DNA of 26,155 bases from Bacteroidales bacterium. GTDB taxonomy: Bacteria; Bacteroidota; Bacteroidia; Bacteroidales; ML635J-15. This document shows positions 23,425 through 26,155 of the stretch, piece after piece (position 1 is the first letter of the stretch; every line of letters starts with the position of its first letter). The stretch is taken from the NCBI GenBank assembly GCA_023228725.1, contig JALOAQ010000033.1, positions 1-26,155 on the forward strand, read 5' to 3'. The position numbers and the translations under genes are program-made. The notes below the pieces were generated by a model that was not told where the DNA came from, did no database searches, and saw nothing but the letters and a program-made list of their open reading frames with translations.

Positions 23425-23883
23425 TCACTTTTTATAATATTTATCAAAACTTTCTTTATGGTCAATTTTAATCTTTTTAAAAACTCCAATTTTAGAAACT
23501 GTTACACTGCCTTCTACTTCTAACTCAGGATTGCGTCTTTGTAGCTCAGCTATTAAATAAATTATATTAGTCAAAGCATCTTTAGGTGTAAGTTCAAATG
23601 AAAATGGATAAGTCTGTTTTGAGTTTTTTAAAATCTTTGTCTTTTTGAGTTTTTTAACTTTACCTACATTTTTACCATTTAAAATTAAATCTAAATTTAA
23701 GTTTTTTACATTAAAAGATATATTATTTGGATTTTCTATTGGGATATAAACTTTTAGCCTAACAGCTTGCATGCTTAATTCCTCAACTTCTAAATTTTCG
23801 GGCTGTCCAATATTTAACTTATTAAACGCACAAGAAGACAATAAAATAGAAATAAGAAAAAGACTAAAAAAATATTTTTTCAT
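23425..23883 (-). CDS. LEA14-like lipoprotein
   Basis: A 152-residue lipoprotein: the signal sequence ends in the lipobox LLSSC with C18 as the lipidated residue. The mature part contains the LEA type 2 pattern (LKVYIPIENPNNISFNVKNLNLDLILNGKNVG, then a strand-rich C-terminus), a single immunoglobulin-like beta-sandwich. Such proteins are common in Bacteroidota as small envelope lipoproteins of unknown function. It starts one base after the mpl stop codon, so it is translationally linked to mpl, and the SPOR gene follows after 22 bases. A structural envelope role is likely but no specific partner can be named. Confidence 0.8.
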   Translation of the reverse strand: MKKYFFSLFLISILLSSCAFNKLNIGQPENLEVEELSMQAVRLKVYIPIENPNNISFNVKNLNLDLILNGKNVGKVKKLKKTKILKNSKQTYPFSFELTPKDALTNIIYLIAELQRRNPELEVEGSVTVSKIGVFKKIKIDHKESFDKYYKK

Positions 23884-23884
23884 T

Positions 23885-25234
23885 TTAAATTAATTTATTT
23901 GCAAAATCAACAAAATCTATACCATTAAAATTACCACTACTCATCATAAGTAAATTTGAATTTTCATAATTTTGTTTCATTAAATAATTTTTAAGCAAGT
24001 CAGTATTAGTAAAAATTTCAACTTTTCCTCCAAAGCTTTCTTTAACAAAATTTTCATTTAATTCAGGTAATCTTTTGTGTTTCAACACTTCATGACTATA
24101 ATATACAATTGCTATATCAGCTTCATCCATTGTGTTTTTATATTGAGGAATAAAATTGCCTTGCAAACTACTAAAAGTGTGTAACTCAATACAAGCAATT
24201 AATTTTCTTTCAGGATTTTTATTTTTTATTGCATTGATTGTTGCTTTTAGCTTTGAAGGAGCATGAGCAAAATCTAAATAAAATGATGAGTTTTTAGTTT
24301 CTTTTACTAATTGCAAACGTTTAGCAGCTCCCTCAAACGACTGAATTGTTTGCCAAAAAACTTTTTCTTTAATGCCCAATTCTAAACAAACTAATCTTGC
24401 TGCATTTATATTTTGCATATTATGATTTCCAAAAACACTCATTACATAATTTTCTTTGTCAAACTCCACTAAAGTTTGTCCTTCTTTAGAAACAACATGC
24501 GGAAAAGCTTTATAAGAATAATTTTCCACATTATTTTTATGCACTAATTTTTTAAGATTTTCATCTTCGGCAAACCAAAAAAGTTTTCCATTTTTATTAA
24601 TAGTTTTAATAAAAACATCAAATTGTTCTAAATAATTACCAAATGAAGGAAAAACATTTATATGATCCCAAGCAATTCCTGTAAGTACAGCAATATCAGG
24701 TTTATACCAATGAAATTTTGGGCTTAAATCCAATGGAGAAGACAAATATTCATCTCCTTCAAAAACCGCTATTTCATTTTTATCTTCAAGATTTACCATA
24801 GTATCAAATCCACGAATATTGGCACCAACCATATAGTCGAATTTTACTCCTGTATTTTTCAAAACGTGCATAATCATTGAAGTTATAGATGTTTTACCAT
24901 GGCTTCCACCAATAACTACACGTTTTTTATTTTTCGTTTGTTCATACAAAAATTCGGGATATGAATAAATTTTAAGATTTAAAGCTTTAGCACGTAAAAG
25001 TTCGGGATTATCTTTTCTAGCGTGCATTCCCAAAATAATTATATCTAAATTAGAATTAATTTTTTCAGGAAACCAACCAAACTTTTCAGGAAGAAGTCCA
25101 TAATTTTTTAATCGCGAAAAAGAAGGTTCAAAAATTTCATCATCAGACCCGGAAACTTGGTAGCCTTTTTTGTGCAAAGCTATTGCCAAATTATGCATTG
25201 CAGCTCCACCAATAGCTATAAAATGAATTCTCAT
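23885..25234 (-). CDS. mpl: UDP-MurNAc:L-alanyl-gamma-D-glutamyl-meso-diaminopimelate ligase
   Basis: Mpl reattaches the recovered tripeptide L-Ala-gamma-D-Glu-meso-DAP to UDP-MurNAc and so recycles peptidoglycan. The 449-residue Mur ligase begins with MRIHFIAIGGAAMHNLAIAL, where AMHNLA separates Mpl from MurC, followed by VSGSDDEIFEPS. The ATP loop is IGGSHGKTSIT (108-118). FEGDEYLSSPLDLSPKFHWY and GIAWDHINVFPSF carry the conserved acidic and histidine residues, and FDFAHAPSKLKATI-like sequence (here YLDFAHAPSK) lies in the C-terminal domain. It follows gmhA by 21 bases and precedes the lipoprotein by one base. Presence of Mpl implies meso-DAP peptidoglycan and import of wall fragments; no permease is in the window. 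Confidence 0.93.
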   Translation of the reverse strand: MRIHFIAIGGAAMHNLAIALHKKGYQVSGSDDEIFEPSFSRLKNYGLLPEKFGWFPEKINSNLDIIILGMHARKDNPELLRAKALNLKIYSYPEFLYEQTKNKKRVVIGGSHGKTSITSMIMHVLKNTGVKFDYMVGANIRGFDTMVNLEDKNEIAVFEGDEYLSSPLDLSPKFHWYKPDIAVLTGIAWDHINVFPSFGNYLEQFDVFIKTINKNGKLFWFAEDENLKKLVHKNNVENYSYKAFPHVVSKEGQTLVEFDKENYVMSVFGNHNMQNINAARLVCLELGIKEKVFWQTIQSFEGAAKRLQLVKETKNSSFYLDFAHAPSKLKATINAIKNKNPERKLIACIELHTFSSLQGNFIPQYKNTMDEADIAIVYYSHEVLKHKRLPELNENFVKESFGGKVEIFTNTDLLKNYLMKQNYENSNLLMMSSGNFNGIDFVDFANKLI

Positions 25235-25255
25235 GTTTTATATTTGCTTAAAATT

Positions 25256-25822
25256 TTATTTGCCAATATTCTTCTCAATATAATCAATAATTGAGTGAAT
25301 AATTTTTATATGTATTTCTTGAATCCTATCAGAATATGCAAAATGAGGCACTCTAATTTCTATATCACAAATATTTTTTATTTCGCCTCCATCTTTTCCT
25401 GTAAGTGCAACAACTATCATATTCTTTTCTTTAGCAGATTTAATAGCATTTATAATATTTTTTGAATTTCCGCTTGTGCTAATTGCCAAGAGAACATCAT
25501 TTTTATTTCCTAAAGCTTCAATAAATCTTGAAAACACAAAATCAAAACCATAATCGTTGGCAACACAAGTTATATGTGATGGGTCGCTAATAGCAATAGC
25601 AGGAAGAGCTTTTCTATTTTCTTTAAACCTACCAGATAATTCTTCTGCAAAATGCATAGCATCACACATGGAACCACCATTTCCGCAAGAAATTATCTTT
25701 CCACCATTATTAATGCTTTTAATCATCAATTTTGCAGCAGCTTCAATTTTATTAAAATTTTCACTATTTGCAATAAACTCATCAAGTAGTTTGGCTGATT
25801 CTAAAAAATTATCTTTTATCAT
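25256..25822 (-). CDS. gmhA: Sedoheptulose-7-phosphate isomerase (phosphoheptose isomerase)
   Basis: It converts sedoheptulose 7-phosphate to D-glycero-D-manno-heptose 7-phosphate, the first step to the ADP- or GDP-heptoses used in lipopolysaccharide or surface glycans. The 188-residue SIS-domain protein has the usual length. It shows ISCGNGGSMCDAMHFAEELSGRF, the substrate loop and metal-site region, AISTSGNSKNIINAI, the SIS phosphosugar site, and VALTGKDGG. The C-terminal FAYSDRIQEIHIKIIHSIIDYIE contains the conserved QEIH active-site motif. It is the first gene of a four-gene minus-strand operon (gmhA, mpl, LEA14-like, SPOR) with a strong promoter. The other heptose genes are not in the window. 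Confidence 0.93.
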   Translation of the reverse strand: MIKDNFLESAKLLDEFIANSENFNKIEAAAKLMIKSINNGGKIISCGNGGSMCDAMHFAEELSGRFKENRKALPAIAISDPSHITCVANDYGFDFVFSRFIEALGNKNDVLLAISTSGNSKNIINAIKSAKEKNMIVVALTGKDGGEIKNICDIEIRVPHFAYSDRIQEIHIKIIHSIIDYIEKNIGK

Positions 25823-25844
25823 TATTTTGCTATTAAATAATTTC

Positions 25845-25876
25845 CAAACTTACATAAAGCTAAACTTTTAACAAAA
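25845..25876 (-). promoter_or_regulatory. Promoter of the gmhA-mpl operon
   Basis: On the minus strand TTTTG (25876-25872) is followed after 19 nt by TAAGTTTG (25852-25845), an exact TAnnTTTG. The start would be near 25840, leaving a leader of under 20 nt before the ATG at 25822. The rest of the 98-base gap shows nothing else. Confidence 0.75.
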
Positions 25877-25920
25877 TAAAATTATTAAACAAGAATTGTT
25901 AAATACCTAAAGCTTGTAAT

Positions 25921-26155
25921 TTAAGCTTTAAACCCAGAGCTTACATGAGAGCCATCACAAAAAGGTTTATTTTTAGAATGACCACAACGGCAAAGATATT
26001 TTTTTTCATTTTCTTTTAGCAAATTTCCATGTGCATCTTTTAAATCTATTTCTGCTGGAACTACTATAGGTCCGTTTTCCATTAGCTTAATTTCAGGTTT
26101 CTTTGTTTCCTTATTTTCCATTTCCTTATTATTAGAATTAGGTTTTACTTCATTA
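25921..26155 (-). CDS. CDGSH iron-sulfur domain protein, possibly partial
   Basis: The signature CRCGHSKNKPFCDGSH supplies the three cysteines and one histidine that hold a [2Fe-2S] cluster in the CDGSH/mitoNEET family. The segment before it (LMENGPIVVPAEIDLKDAHGNLL) is the usual beta strand pair of bacterial members. With the ATG at 26121 the protein has 66 residues, which is reasonable. However, the frame stays open through a further eleven codons to the window edge (NEVKPNSNNKE), so the gene may start outside; I therefore extend it to the edge. Role: small electron-transfer or cluster-carrier protein in the cytoplasm, partner unknown. It points away from the edge towards gmhA, 98 bases apart, with a separate promoter for gmhA between them. 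Confidence 0.82.
   Translation of the reverse strand, partial: NEVKPNSNNKEMENKETKKPEIKLMENGPIVVPAEIDLKDAHGNLLKENEKKYLCRCGHSKNKPFCDGSHVSSGFKA

Noticed and set aside
23403..23489. Longer start for the SPOR protein
   Set aside because: It would overlap the lipoprotein gene by 65 bases and place 29 basic residues before a clear signal peptide.

Overview
The window looks like a contiguous piece of chromosome from an AT-rich, probably anaerobic member of the Bacteroidota. Four signs support this: a secreted protein ending in a type IX secretion (Por) sorting domain; promoters of the Bacteroidota type (TTG, 19-21 nt spacer, TAnnTTTG); near absence of Shine-Dalgarno sequences, with one clear exception; and Fe-S oxidoreductase, Mpl and SPOR-domain genes whose sequences match Bacteroidota families as I remember them. 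No database search was possible.

Layout. 1-1121: the end of an Fe-S (HdrC/GlpC-like) gene and a complete HdrB-like CCG-domain gene, probably an electron-transfer module for acyl-CoA metabolism. 1206-2544: one AAA_14/DUF4143 ATPase gene bracketed by two 37-nt near-perfect palindromes that are inverted copies of each other. 2565-6058: a three-gene beta-oxidation or butyryl-CoA type operon (crotonase, 3-hydroxyacyl-CoA dehydrogenase, thiolase) with a clear promoter and an inverted repeat over its -33 box. 6142-8522: a type II restriction-modification pair (C5 cytosine methyltransferase and endonuclease) overlapping by ATGA. 8665-13137: a secreted C1 (bleomycin hydrolase-like) peptidase, an asparagine-synthase-like amide ligase with a degenerate glutaminase half, and a GT4 glycosyltransferase, closely packed. 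13243-14191: tRNA-Glu(TTC) and yebC on the minus strand, each with a terminator. 14247-15674: metK behind a SAM-II riboswitch. 15761-20973: AI-2E family permease, aspartate kinase, MntP, and an iron-sulfur serine dehydratase with an unusual 230-residue N-terminal extension. 20971-23030: a T9SS cargo gene lying between two direct repeats, one being the 3' end of an intact SPOR gene and the other a decayed copy of it. 22962-25822 (minus): operon gmhA - mpl - LEA14-like lipoprotein - SPOR protein. 25921-26155: a CDGSH iron-sulfur protein reaching the edge.

How the genes work together. The HdrB/HdrC-like pair and the three acyl-CoA genes make a plausible set for fatty-acid or butyrate-level CoA chemistry, with electrons entering or leaving through Fe-S proteins. 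metK is under direct feedback by its product SAM; a second helix in the leader is mutually exclusive with the riboswitch fold and may be its switching partner. The minus-strand operon combines envelope functions: heptose synthesis, peptidoglycan peptide recycling and two small envelope proteins.

Most worth a second look: the palindrome-bracketed ATPase cassette, the metK leader switch, the asparagine-synthase-like enzyme with a displaced Cys, the N-terminally extended serine dehydratase, and the SPOR-remnant direct repeats around the T9SS gene. No CRISPR array, transposase, integrase or rRNA gene was seen.
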